This document shows positions 9,101 to 16,775 of a DNA stretch of 21,659 bases, piece after piece. This stretch comes from Salinisphaera sp. UBA1666 (GTDB lineage: Bacteria > Pseudomonadota > Gammaproteobacteria > Nevskiales > Salinisphaeraceae), in assembly GCA_002320455.1 (NCBI GenBank), contig DCKU01000129.1, forward strand, positions 1 through 21,659, read 5' to 3'. How positions within the stretch are numbered: position 1 is the first letter of the stretch; every line of letters begins with the position of its first letter. The notes under the pieces are model-generated. The model worked only from the letters and a program-made list of their open reading frames with translations. It was not told where the DNA came from and made no database searches. The position numbers were made by a program, and so were the translations under genes.

Positions 9101-9714
9101 CGCTCGCTCAGCTCACCGATGAGATCATCGAGGCGATCCAGATTGTCGCGGGTGTGACGGATCCGGTTCTCGGTCTCGCGTCGGCGCTCCTTGTACTTCG
9201 AGATACCGGCCGCTTCTTCGAGCACTTGACGCATGTCTTCAGGCCGCGCCTCGATCAGGCGATTGACCGCACCCTGTTCGATGACCGCATAGTTGCTGCG
9301 CCCACCCAGGCCGGTGCCCAGAAACAGATCCACCACGTCGCGCCGGCGTGCTCGGGTATTATTAATGGTGTACTTGGAGGCGCCGTCGCGCGTGAGCTCT
9401 CGGCGCACGCTGATCTCGGCGTAGCTGCCCCATTCGCCGGCAAGCTTGCCGTCGCTGTTGTCGAACTTGAGCTCGACCGACGCCCGGCCGACGGGCTTGC
9501 GCGCGCTCGAGCCGTTGAAAATGACGTCTTCAAGCGCTTCACCGCGCAGTTGCCTCGCGTTGGATTCGCCCGTGACCCAACGAACCGCGTCGATCACGTT
9601 GGACTTACCACAGCCATTAGGGCCGACTACGGCGGTGAGGTTGGACGAAAGCGCGAGCGTGGCGGGATCCACGAACGATTTAAAGCCGGCCAGTTTGATG
9701 TGCGTTAGGCGCAT
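6199..9714 (-). CDS. smc: Chromosome partition protein SMC
   Basis: Structural-maintenance-of-chromosomes ATPase; it compacts and helps segregate the chromosome with ScpA and ScpB. The N-terminal head carries Walker A GPNGCGKSN at residues 31-39. Two very long coiled coils, rich in Glu, Arg, Ala and Gln, flank a hinge at roughly residues 490-670. The C-terminal head has the signature LSGGEK at about 1074 and Walker B CMLDEID at about 1099-1105. The start chosen is ATG at 9714 (MRLTHIKLAGFKSF, the family N-terminus), giving 1171 residues; a TTG three codons upstream is less likely. It heads the smc–zipA–ligA block and is divergent from queF across 172 bp. Confidence 0.97.
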   Translation of the reverse strand: MRLTHIKLAGFKSFVDPATLALSSNLTAVVGPNGCGKSNVIDAVRWVTGESNARQLRGEALEDVIFNGSSARKPVGRASVELKFDNSDGKLAGEWGSYAEISVRRELTRDGASKYTINNTRARRRDVVDLFLGTGLGGRSNYAVIEQGAVNRLIEARPEDMRQVLEEAAGISKYKERRRETENRIRHTRDNLDRLDDLIGELSERLTTLKRQAESAERYKTLKADERRLKTELLALKWRAEARAVETTQAALDAVETELRAAISARRAAVGKRESIGQAQQTAGEAVQNAQAAFYDAQATVGRIEQAMAYARRLAEQADRQRQASVEQREAAEASLAGDNTRAATLADELAADDADLARAREVFEQAKADRKTAEASADGAERAWDELSGQATNPAQQLEAERTRERYNRAEADKLAARHAQRVEERQAQGDENANDLAERDAALAAQREAQRRDQAERAHAGEREQAQIETADAAEAELADTRRRLSEAEAEYAGACRLQQALLREDDASLANWFAGQALGEPAGLARRIRIQPGYETAARNALARWLSAFETLDFAQAAEADEWPGERLTLAVSEPAPDGAPLEPPAPGLVSLATCVDGPAVVMRAARAVFVAEDAAAARRAQSALTADQCIVTPLGVMLGPDWLTTPAAESADATGIFERQQHIDQLAETITTLGEALEARQQHAEAARQSVAPLSDAREALDRQIAERTRAIETADAELEGMRLRAEEAHRRKSELDEEIADLETRQRALADTQAEIDRTLTELSAAAERFESERSQARARLGQTRRERDRARHAAGEARRRIEDIEARRARRVTEREALEQRMADTRATLERLGAEIEAAETNAAQHHEADYSDADLSAAQHAQATAEQALREARETAHRHEGELKQAREAELAADQALDAVRERQNEARLAVEAATTRRSGIVEQLREVDAAPAPIVAELPDDATTDDWQAQVEATQRRISRLGAINLAAIDEHEQAAERERYLSGQRADLAEALDMLEAAIARIDRETRQRFKQTFEAINERFSSLFPSLFGGGEAELSLTEQDWLTTGVRVMARPPGKQNASIQMLSGGEKTLTAVALLFALFELNPAPFCMLDEIDAPLDDANVQRFCDLVAAMSDKVQFIVITHNKLTMALAEQLHGVTMAEPGVSRLVSVDIESALELAG

Positions 9715-9775
9715 TCGGCACAAGCGATGGGCGTCGTGGAAAGGGCGTGGTGCAAACGGCGGCTAGGCCGCGTGC

Positions 9776-9805
9776 CGGGCGTACGCCCGCGAATGGTTAA
9801 TTCGC
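9776..9805. repeat. Two adjacent inverted repeats in the smc/queF divergent gap
   Basis: A perfect 14-nt palindrome (9776-9789, CGGGCGTACGCCCG) directly abuts an inverted repeat with arms GCGAAT (9789-9794) and ATTCGC (9800-9805) around a 5-nt centre. They share base 9789. Their position between divergent starts suggests operators or overlapping promoters, but no regulator is identifiable from the sequence. Confidence 0.5.
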
Positions 9806-9886
9806 TAGTGTAACCTATGCGCGGCTTGCCTGCCCTTGCGGGCTTGCTGCGCCCTGTCCATACATCGCCTGTCTTGGCTATCGCTT

Positions 9887-10276
9887 ATGTCTACCGCGCC
9901 CAATCGTGATCTCGAGACCTTCGACAACCCCTCGCCCGAGCGCGATTACACCATCCGCATGCGTATTCCGGAGTTCACGTGCCTGTGCCCGAAGACCGGC
10001 CAGCCCGATTTCGCGACGCTGCATCTGGCCTACGTGCCGAACGAGCGCTGTGTCGAGCTGAAGTCTCTCAAGCTGTATATCTGGTCGTTCCGCGACGTCG
10101 GCGCGTTTCACGAAGCGGTCACGAACGAGATGCTGGCCGATCTGGTGGCCGCGACCGCGCCGCGCTTCATGCGATTGACCGCCGAGTTCTGGGTGCGTGG
10201 CGGGATCGATACGACCGTCATCGCCGAACATCGGGCCGAGGGCTGGCAGCCGGCCACGCCGGTCGCCCTGCCCTGA
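9887..10276 (+). CDS. queF: NADPH-dependent 7-cyano-7-deazaguanine reductase QueF
   Basis: Reduces preQ0 to preQ1 with NADPH in queuosine biosynthesis, later inserted into the wobble position of tRNAs for Asp, Asn, His and Tyr. The protein is the short, single-domain (Bacillus-type) form: 129 residues with the catalytic Cys34 and Asp41 in CPKTGQPDF. The QueF NADPH motif ELKSLKLYIWSFRD is at about 58-71, and a conserved His-Glu follows in FHE. E. coli has the longer two-domain form, so the short form here is a lineage marker. The start chosen is ATG at 9887; the frame opened by TTG at 9836 adds a non-conserved leader. No other queuosine gene and no preQ1 riboswitch is visible nearby. Confidence 0.95.
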   Translation: MSTAPNRDLETFDNPSPERDYTIRMRIPEFTCLCPKTGQPDFATLHLAYVPNERCVELKSLKLYIWSFRDVGAFHEAVTNEMLADLVAATAPRFMRLTAEFWVRGGIDTTVIAEHRAEGWQPATPVALP

Positions 10277-10289
10277 CGACAACTGGCCA

Positions 10290-10328
10290 GACACAAAGAA
10301 GCCGGCTGAGAGCCGGCTTCTTTGTGTC
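10290..10328. terminator. Two-way intrinsic terminator between queF and the lipoprotein gene
   Basis: Perfect 18-bp stem (10290-10307 paired with 10311-10328) and a 3-nt GAG loop. The GC-rich core GCCGGCT is flanked by A/T-rich arms that give a T-rich run (CTTCTTTGTGT) on both strands, so it can stop transcription in both directions between the two convergent genes. Confidence 0.9.
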
Positions 10329-10339
10329 AGCGAGCGCGC

Positions 10340-11050
10340 TTACTGCATCAGAGCAACGTTGTTACCCACGACGCGAACGCGGGTGCCGTTGCTCAAGCCG
10401 TTGGTGGTATCCACCGTCACCTGACGCGATCCGCCAGCGTCCATGGCCACGTTGACTTGATACACCGTGGTTTTGCGGATTTTCTTCTCGGCATAGTTAC
10501 CGGCGTATGCGCCGCCCAGCGCGCCGGCGATCGCGGCGATCGTCTTGCCGGTACCGCTGCCGATCTGGCTGCCTAGCGCACCACCGGCTACGCCGCCGGC
10601 CACTGCACCGACACCGGAGCCGCTGTCAACGTTTTGACGTACCGGAACGATCGACGTGACGGTGCCGCAGTTGTCACACACCGGCGGCGCGGATGATGTG
10701 CTGGCCTGTTCGCGGGCCTCGCTGTCGGCCGGCGTGCTCGAGCGCTCGGCCGGACGACTGGCCGATTGCTCACGGCTGGAGGTCGTCTCACGCTTCGTCG
10801 TCTGCTGCGTGTTGGTGGCGCTAGCTTTATTACTCGATTCGGTTTCGGCGTCGGCTTTCGCTTTAGCCTCGGCCTTGGTATCAGCCAGATTCTGCTGTGC
10901 CTGCTCGAGCTCGGCATTGGCCTGTTCGACCCGCTGCTCGGCCGAGTCAACGGACTCGGTATCACTCTGATTGTCCGAGCAGCCGGCCGCCATCAGGCTC
11001 AGGCCAAGCACGGCTATTGCACAAAAGAGAGAGGTTTGTGTGCTGCGCAT
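10340..11050 (-). CDS. Glycine-zipper outer-membrane lipoprotein
   Basis: Predicted lipoprotein of 236 residues. The signal peptide runs MRST... to a lipobox-like LMAAGC with the lipidated Cys at residue 24. Residues about 35-70 form a short Ala/Glu/Lys-rich coiled coil, and residues 70-120 are a Ser/Thr/Glu-rich linker. A CDNC pair lies at 125-128, and a glycine-zipper 2TM segment (Rick_17kDa/SlyB-like) spans about 144-185 with repeated GGxxGG spacing. A small C-terminal strand-rich domain (VYQVNVAMDAGG..., RVRVVGN) ends the protein. The family is usually outer-membrane anchored with unknown molecular function. It is longer than SlyB (about 155) because of the coil and linker. It is divergent from cysZ by 62 bp and ends at the two-way terminator. 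The ATG at 11050 follows a GGGAAG at suitable spacing. Confidence 0.88.
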   Translation of the reverse strand: MRSTQTSLFCAIAVLGLSLMAAGCSDNQSDTESVDSAEQRVEQANAELEQAQQNLADTKAEAKAKADAETESSNKASATNTQQTTKRETTSSREQSASRPAERSSTPADSEAREQASTSSAPPVCDNCGTVTSIVPVRQNVDSGSGVGAVAGGVAGGALGSQIGSGTGKTIAAIAGALGGAYAGNYAEKKIRKTTVYQVNVAMDAGGSRQVTVDTTNGLSNGTRVRVVGNNVALMQ

Positions 11051-11112
11051 CGCTTGTCTTCCCGTGGTGGATACAATGCAGCGTAGTTTATGACCGCGAG
11101 GCCGAACCTCGA

Positions 11113-11862
11113 ATGAACCCGATCACCGAGCTTGTCACCGGACCCCGCTGCCTGGCGCGTGGATTTTCCATGCTGACGCAGCCGGGATTGCGTCGTTATG
11201 TCGTGATTCCCGTCGCCGTCAACGTCGTACTCATCATCGGATTGGTCAGCCTGCTCGGCTGGCAGGTGGGCGATTGGCTGGATGCGTGGCTGTCGGGTCT
11301 GCCCAACTGGCTGGCATGGCTGGAAAACGTGCTCTGGTGGCTGGTGATGGTGCTGGCCACGCTAGCGTTTTGTTATTTCTTCACGCTGCTGGCCAACCTG
11401 ATCGCCAGCCCGTTCAACGGCATGTTGTCGTCTCGGGTCGAACAGCTCGTGACGGGCCGCACGCCCCAGACACGCATGAGTATCGCTGGCGAAATATGGG
11501 ACGGGGTGGCCGGCGAGGCGCGACGACTGCGTTATTACGCCTCGCGGGCGTTGCTGCTCGGCGTGCTGAGCCTGGTGTTGTTGTTTATCCCGGTGGCCAA
11601 CCTGGCTATCGCCCCGCTATGGTTTGTCTTCGGCGCTTATATGCTTGCATTCGAATATCTCGACGGGCCGATGGGCAACCGCGGCTGGGCCTTCGAGGCC
11701 AAGCTGGCCCACCTACAGGCCCGACGAACTCGACACCTGGGCTTTGGCGCCCTGGTCACGCTCATGACCGCTATACCGCTGGCCAATCTGGTGGTCATGC
11801 CGGCGGCCGTGATCGGCGCCACTCTGCTGTATCTGGACACCATGGGCAGCGCGCCAAGCGAC
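11113..11862 (+). CDS. cysZ: Sulfate transporter CysZ
   Basis: CysZ/EI24 family inner-membrane protein that lets sulfate enter for cysteine synthesis. It has 250 residues (E. coli 253), with hydrophobic segments near residues 29-50, 72-98, 145-180 and 208-240. The family motif LIASPFNGMLSSRVE (about 96-110) and the cytosolic stretch AFEYLDGPMGNRGWAFEAK are typical. The start chosen is ATG at 11113 because the family begins MNPI-like; a GAGG lies 10 nt upstream, and the longer frame from 10897 overlaps the divergent lipoprotein gene. No cys regulon gene sits beside it; dksA follows on the same strand. Confidence 0.93.
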
Positions 11863-11959
11863 TGATGTACCCTACGTGCTTGATTGCGTCCAACTTAATC
11901 GTTGCGTCTCGGGCATGTTTTTTGCTAAAGCTACGCGCTGCTTAAGAAGCGAGATAGTC

Positions 11960-12403
11960 ATGTCGACGACCGAAACCTCTAAAAAACTCGATGCGCCTCA
12001 AGAGTTTACGCCGTATGTACCCTCCGACGACGAGGAGTACATGAATGAGGCACAGCGCAAGCATTTCCGCGGACTGCTCGTTCAGTGGAAACGAGAACTC
12101 ATGGAAGAAGTCGACCGCACCATGCATCACATGAAAGACGAGGCGGCCAACTTCCCCGATCCGAACGACCGGGCCAGCCAAGAGTCGGAGTTCAGCCTGG
12201 AACTGCGCACCCGCGACCGCGAGCGCAAACTGATCCGCAAGATCGATCAGGCGATCGGCCGGGTCGATCGTGACGACTACGGCTTCTGTGATACCTGCGG
12301 TCTGGAAATCGGCATCCGTCGCCTGGAAGCCCGACCGACGGCCACGCTGTGCGTGGACTGCAAGAGCCTGGACGAGATTCGAGAGCGTCAGCTGGGCCGC
12401 TGA
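11960..12403 (+). CDS. dksA: RNA polymerase-binding transcription factor DksA
   Basis: Binds the secondary channel of RNA polymerase and, with ppGpp, lowers rRNA promoter activity and activates amino-acid promoters. At 147 residues it matches the E. coli protein (151) nearly throughout. The coiled-coil tip NFPDPNDRA keeps the acidic residues D67 and D70 and A72, equivalent to E. coli D71, D74 and A76, which are needed for activity. A four-Cys zinc finger is intact (C110, C113, C131, C134). The start is ATG at 11960, with the frame before it not conserved. It has its own intrinsic terminator and a 94-bp upstream gap after cysZ in which only weak promoter-like elements (TTGCGT, TAAAGC) are seen. 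Confidence 0.97.
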   Translation: MSTTETSKKLDAPQEFTPYVPSDDEEYMNEAQRKHFRGLLVQWKRELMEEVDRTMHHMKDEAANFPDPNDRASQESEFSLELRTRDRERKLIRKIDQAIGRVDRDDYGFCDTCGLEIGIRRLEARPTATLCVDCKSLDEIRERQLGR

Positions 12404-12436
12404 TCTCGCCCGCAACCGCGCGCGGTAAGCGCAGCC

Positions 12437-12471
12437 AACCCGCAGTCGACGAGTCGGCCGCGGGTTTTTTT
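12437..12471 (+). terminator. dksA intrinsic terminator
   Basis: Stem AACCCGC (12437-12443) with GCGGGTT (12460-12466), extended by further pairing inside, and a 7-T run at 12465-12471. It lies 34 bp after the dksA stop. Confidence 0.9.
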
Positions 12472-12513
12472 ATCGGCACGGTGGGACCGATACCAAAAAT
12501 TGACTCGAGCTTA

Positions 12514-12541
12514 TTGACTCATACGAAAGTCGTACTATACT
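12514..12541 (+). promoter_or_regulatory. Sigma70-type promoter of the candidate small RNA
   Basis: TTGACT at 12514-12519, a 16-nt spacer, and TATACT at 12536-12541; the expected start is A12549. The spacer contains a perfect inverted repeat TACGA-AAG-TCGTA (12522-12534). A second TTGACTC lies 14 bp upstream at 12500-12506. This is the best promoter match in the window. Confidence 0.75.
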
Positions 12542-12548
12542 TCTTCTC

Positions 12549-12638
12549 ATATCGCCGAACGGTGATTTGCTTATCTCCTCCGAAAGGCCAATGGCCTTTC
12601 TCGCACTTGGCCTCCTAGTTTCTAGGAGGCTTTTTTTT
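12549..12638 (+). ncRNA. Candidate novel small RNA, about 90 nt
   Basis: An orphan transcription unit between the dksA terminator and the convergent pnp. It has its own promoter (12514-12541). Hairpin 1 is at 12551-12566 (6 bp with one G-U, loop GAAC). An exposed pyrimidine-rich segment carries CTCCTCC at 12575-12581, complementary to Shine-Dalgarno sequences. Hairpin 2 is at 12582-12600 (8 bp, loop AAT). A terminator hairpin (12610-12630) is followed by eight T. No gene follows on the plus strand, so it is not a leader or attenuator. No known RNA family was recognised. The promoter, structures and terminator are seen in the sequence; transcription and function are inferred. Confidence 0.65.
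12610..12638 (+). terminator. Intrinsic terminator of the candidate small RNA
   Basis: Perfect 9-bp stem GCCTCCTAG / CTAGGAGGC with a TTT loop, followed by eight T (12631-12638). Confidence 0.92.
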
Positions 12639-12679
12639 GCCCGCTATAAACTGCGCTGGATAGCGCTGTGATCGGGCAT

Positions 12680-12707
12680 AAAAAAAGCACCTCCGAAGAG
12701 GTGCTTT
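12680..12707 (-). terminator. pnp operon intrinsic terminator
   Basis: On the minus strand a perfect 10-bp stem (AAAGCACCTC / GAGGTGCTTT, 12684-12707) with a stable UUCG loop, followed by a run of seven T (12686-12680). It lies 26 bp after the pnp stop and closes the translation/RNA-decay operon. Confidence 0.93.
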
Positions 12708-12733
12708 CAGGCTTTGGCCTGTCGCCCGGGCGA

Positions 12734-14872
<2,139 letters not shown>

Positions 14873-14903
14873 TCTTTATCTCTGCCTGCTTGCTTTCTTG
14901 AAA

Positions 14904-14942
14904 TAAAAAAGCGCCCGACCCGGATCACACCGAGGGGCGCTT
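14904..14942 (-). terminator. Terminator/attenuator between rpsO and pnp
   Basis: Minus-strand stem AAGCGCCC / GGGCGCTT (14942-14935 with 14916-14909) followed by a T-rich run. It sits 29 bp past the rpsO stop. With no promoter seen before pnp, it probably sets the rpsO to pnp ratio, as the equivalent terminator does in E. coli. Confidence 0.85.
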
Positions 14943-14971
14943 ATCGCGATCAGTCGCGGATGGGTTGCGCT

Positions 14972-15241
14972 TTAACGGCGCAGGCCCAGCTCACGAATGA
15001 TCGTCTTGTAGCGTTCTGCGTCGTGCTTCTTGACATAGTCAAGCAGCTTGCGCCGACGGTTGACCATCTTCAACAAGCCGCGACGCGAATGATGGTCGCC
15101 CTTGTGATGATCGAAGTGTTCGCCGAGCTGAACGATGCGCGTGGTCAAGAGCGCGATCTGCACGTCGGGCGAACCGGTATCGCCCGTTCCGCGACCGAAC
15201 TTGGCGACGATATCTGCTTTTTCCTGGGTGGACAGTGCCAT
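14972..15241 (-). CDS. rpsO: 30S ribosomal protein S15
   Basis: Primary 16S rRNA-binding protein of the small-subunit platform. The 89 residues match E. coli in length, and the sequence shows the typical FGRGTGDTGSPDVQIALLT, HFDHHKGDHHSRRGLLKMVNRRRKLLDYVK and RYKTIIRELGLRR. The start is ATG at 15241, 6 nt after an AAGGAG; the longer frame to 15295 adds non-conserved residues and is rejected. A 190-bp gap separates it from truB and contains a good promoter (15345-15373), so it can be expressed apart from the upstream operon. S15 is known to repress its own translation in several bacteria. Confidence 0.98.
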   Translation of the reverse strand: MALSTQEKADIVAKFGRGTGDTGSPDVQIALLTTRIVQLGEHFDHHKGDHHSRRGLLKMVNRRRKLLDYVKKHDAERYKTIIRELGLRR

Positions 15242-15290
15242 GGTTAACTCCTTAGGGACGTGGGCCGCGGGCAGCGAATCGACATGGCGC

Positions 15291-15307
15291 GACACGGTTC
15301 ACGTGTC
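15291..15307 (-). promoter_or_regulatory. Hairpin in the rpsO leader (possible S15 autoregulation site)
   Basis: 6-bp inverted repeat GACACG / CGTGTC with a 5-nt loop, about 50 nt upstream of the rpsO start and within the predicted leader. Leader-binding autoregulation by S15 is established in several phyla with different RNA structures; that this hairpin belongs to one is inferred. Confidence 0.35.
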
Positions 15308-15344
15308 TGGCGAATGCCGCGTTGACGGCCTGTTAGAGCGCGAG

Positions 15345-15373
15345 ATTGTACCGGGGTAGGCCATGTGCCGCAA
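15345..15373 (-). promoter_or_regulatory. Predicted rpsO promoter
   Basis: Minus-strand TTGCGG (15373-15368), a 17-nt spacer and TACAAT (15350-15345). The expected transcript begins near 15338, giving a leader of about 97 nt before rpsO. Confidence 0.6.
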
Positions 15374-15431
15374 CGACAACCGGCCAACCACGCCACTATA
15401 TGCCGTAGCCCGGCATCACGCGGCGGTAACA

Positions 15432-16367
15432 CTAATCCAGTGGACGCGAGAAAAGCCGTAACGGTGCCAGACCGTTGGGCGGCTTATGCTGGCCCAGGCC
15501 GATGATCTGGCCTTGCGGACTTTTCAGACAGATCGCTCCGTCGGCGAGCGACGAATAGCCGCCCAGCGTCTGTCCCATGCCGATTCGCTCGGCCTCACTT
15601 GCCTCGAGCAATACCGTTGGCCAGCCTGCCAGCATCGTGGATACCGGCCGGAGCCATGCCGGCAAGGCCGCGGCTGCGTCCGGCCCGCCGCAGTCGCGCT
15701 CGATGTCCGCCATACTCGTCATTGAATTCGTAGCGACCAACGAGCCGACGCCGGTCCGGCGAAGTGCTGAGACATGGGCACGCCCGCCCCAGGCCCGGGC
15801 AATGTCCTCGACGAGCGTGCGCACGTACGTCCCACCGCTAACGGCGACATCCAAAGTTAACGTCTGTCTTGCCGGTTCGTAGGCCGCGAGCGTGCACTCG
15901 GACACCGTGATGGGCCGCGGCGATCGCTCGACGTACTCGCCGGCGCGCGCATAGGCGTAGAGCGGCTTGCCATCGACCTTGAGCGCCGAATACATGGGCG
16001 GGATCTGCGCCGAATCACCGACGAAACGCGACAGAATATCGGCGAGCACCTGCGACTCGGGCGGGGTTACCTGACTGTATTCGGTCGGTTCGCCCTCGAT
16101 GTCGCCGGTGGCCGTTTCAAAACGCAGATCAGCCGTGACGCGATAACGCTTATCGGCAGATAACAGATAGGCCGATAGCTTGGTCGCCTCGCCGAGACAG
16201 ATCGGCAGAAGACCGGTTGCCAGCGGGTCCAGGCTGCCCGTATGCCCGGCTTTCTGCGCGTTCAATAAACGGCGAACCTTTTGCAGCGCGCGATTCGACG
16301 ACCCGCCGTAGGGCTTGTCGAGCAACACGACACCATCAATGGCCCGGCCTTTCTTACGACGCGCCAC
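15432..16367 (-). CDS. truB: tRNA pseudouridine(55) synthase TruB
   Basis: Makes pseudouridine at position 55 in the T-loop of most tRNAs and also acts as an RNA chaperone. The catalytic aspartate is D47 in GHTGSLDPLATG. Other landmarks are DGVVLLDKPYGGSSN at about 11-25, the KRYRV segment, IPPMYSALKVDGKPLYAYAR, GGTYVRTLVEDI and a C-terminal PUA-like region. The start chosen is GTG at 16367, giving 311 residues and the family N-terminus (MARRKKGRAIDGVVLLDKP); it overlaps the end of rbfA by 14 nt, so translation is coupled. The longer frame from TTG at 16424 adds 19 residues, all inside rbfA. Confidence 0.94.
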   Translation of the reverse strand: MARRKKGRAIDGVVLLDKPYGGSSNRALQKVRRLLNAQKAGHTGSLDPLATGLLPICLGEATKLSAYLLSADKRYRVTADLRFETATGDIEGEPTEYSQVTPPESQVLADILSRFVGDSAQIPPMYSALKVDGKPLYAYARAGEYVERSPRPITVSECTLAAYEPARQTLTLDVAVSGGTYVRTLVEDIARAWGGRAHVSALRRTGVGSLVATNSMTSMADIERDCGGPDAAAALPAWLRPVSTMLAGWPTVLLEASEAERIGMGQTLGGYSSLADGAICLKSPQGQIIGLGQHKPPNGLAPLRLFSRPLD

Positions 16368-16773
16368 GCGCCTCGTCGTCTTCGTCGCCGTCCGCAGCCT
16401 GTTCCGATTGACGATCCGCAGCAACGGCGGACTCGATCAGTCGGTCCATCTTCTGGGCTTCGCGCTCAGTGGTATCTTCGATGAAACGCAGTGCGGGCAT
16501 CACGCGCAGATGAAGCCGCTGGCCGAGCTTTTTTTTCAAGAAGCCTTCTGCTGCCTTGAGTCCTTCGATGGCCCGCGTAGCCCGATCATCCTCGGCGGTC
16601 ACGTCGAAGTTGGCGACGAAGACCTTGGCGAACTTCAGATCCGGCGAGACTTCGACGTCCGAAATGGATACGAAGCGTACCCGCGGATCCTTGACCTCGC
16701 TGTTGATCAGGAGCCCCAGCTCACGCTGGAGCTCCTCGGCCACGCGCTGCTTGCGCGAAAACTCTCGGGCCAT
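16354..16773 (-). CDS. rbfA: Ribosome-binding factor A
   Basis: Small KH-fold protein that binds immature 30S subunits and helps 16S rRNA 5'-end maturation, important in the cold. At 139 residues it shows the family N-terminus MAREFSRKQRVAEELQREL, EVKDPRVRFVSISDVEVSPDLK and the end of the KH fold LRVMPALRFIEDTTER. The C-terminal 20 residues are strongly acidic (DGDEDDEA), as is common in this family. The ATG at 16773 is 2 nt after the infB stop with no good ribosome-binding site of its own, which fits coupling to infB; its 3' end overlaps the truB start. Confidence 0.96.
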   Translation of the reverse strand: MAREFSRKQRVAEELQRELGLLINSEVKDPRVRFVSISDVEVSPDLKFAKVFVANFDVTAEDDRATRAIEGLKAAEGFLKKKLGQRLHLRVMPALRFIEDTTEREAQKMDRLIESAVAADRQSEQAADGDEDDEARGAS

Positions 16774-16775
16774 GG

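Larger units (their letters stand above)
12404..12733. other. 330-bp gap between dksA and pnp
   Basis: No protein gene is supported here. The gap holds, in order: the dksA terminator (12437-12471), a promoter and candidate small-RNA gene on the plus strand (12514-12638), a nested inverted repeat (12639-12677) and the pnp terminator (12680-12707). Confidence 0.85.

Noticed and set aside
8731..9708. 325-codon plus-strand frame
   Set aside because: Antisense to smc, no ribosome-binding site and no recognisable domain.
9715..9886. preQ1 riboswitch ahead of queF
   Set aside because: No preQ1-type pseudoknot pattern was seen; only palindromes and a short GCCC/GGGC hairpin are present.
10897..11112. 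N-terminal extension of cysZ by 72 codons
   Set aside because: It overlaps the divergent lipoprotein gene and is not part of the CysZ family; the ATG at 11113 gives the normal length.
12591..12671. Short ATG frame of 26 codons within the small-RNA region
   Set aside because: It runs straight through the terminator stem and its T-run, so the mRNA would end inside the frame; no proper ribosome-binding site.
15242..15432. Minus-strand frame of 62 codons between truB and rpsO
   Set aside because: It covers the predicted promoter and leader of rpsO, with no recognisable product.
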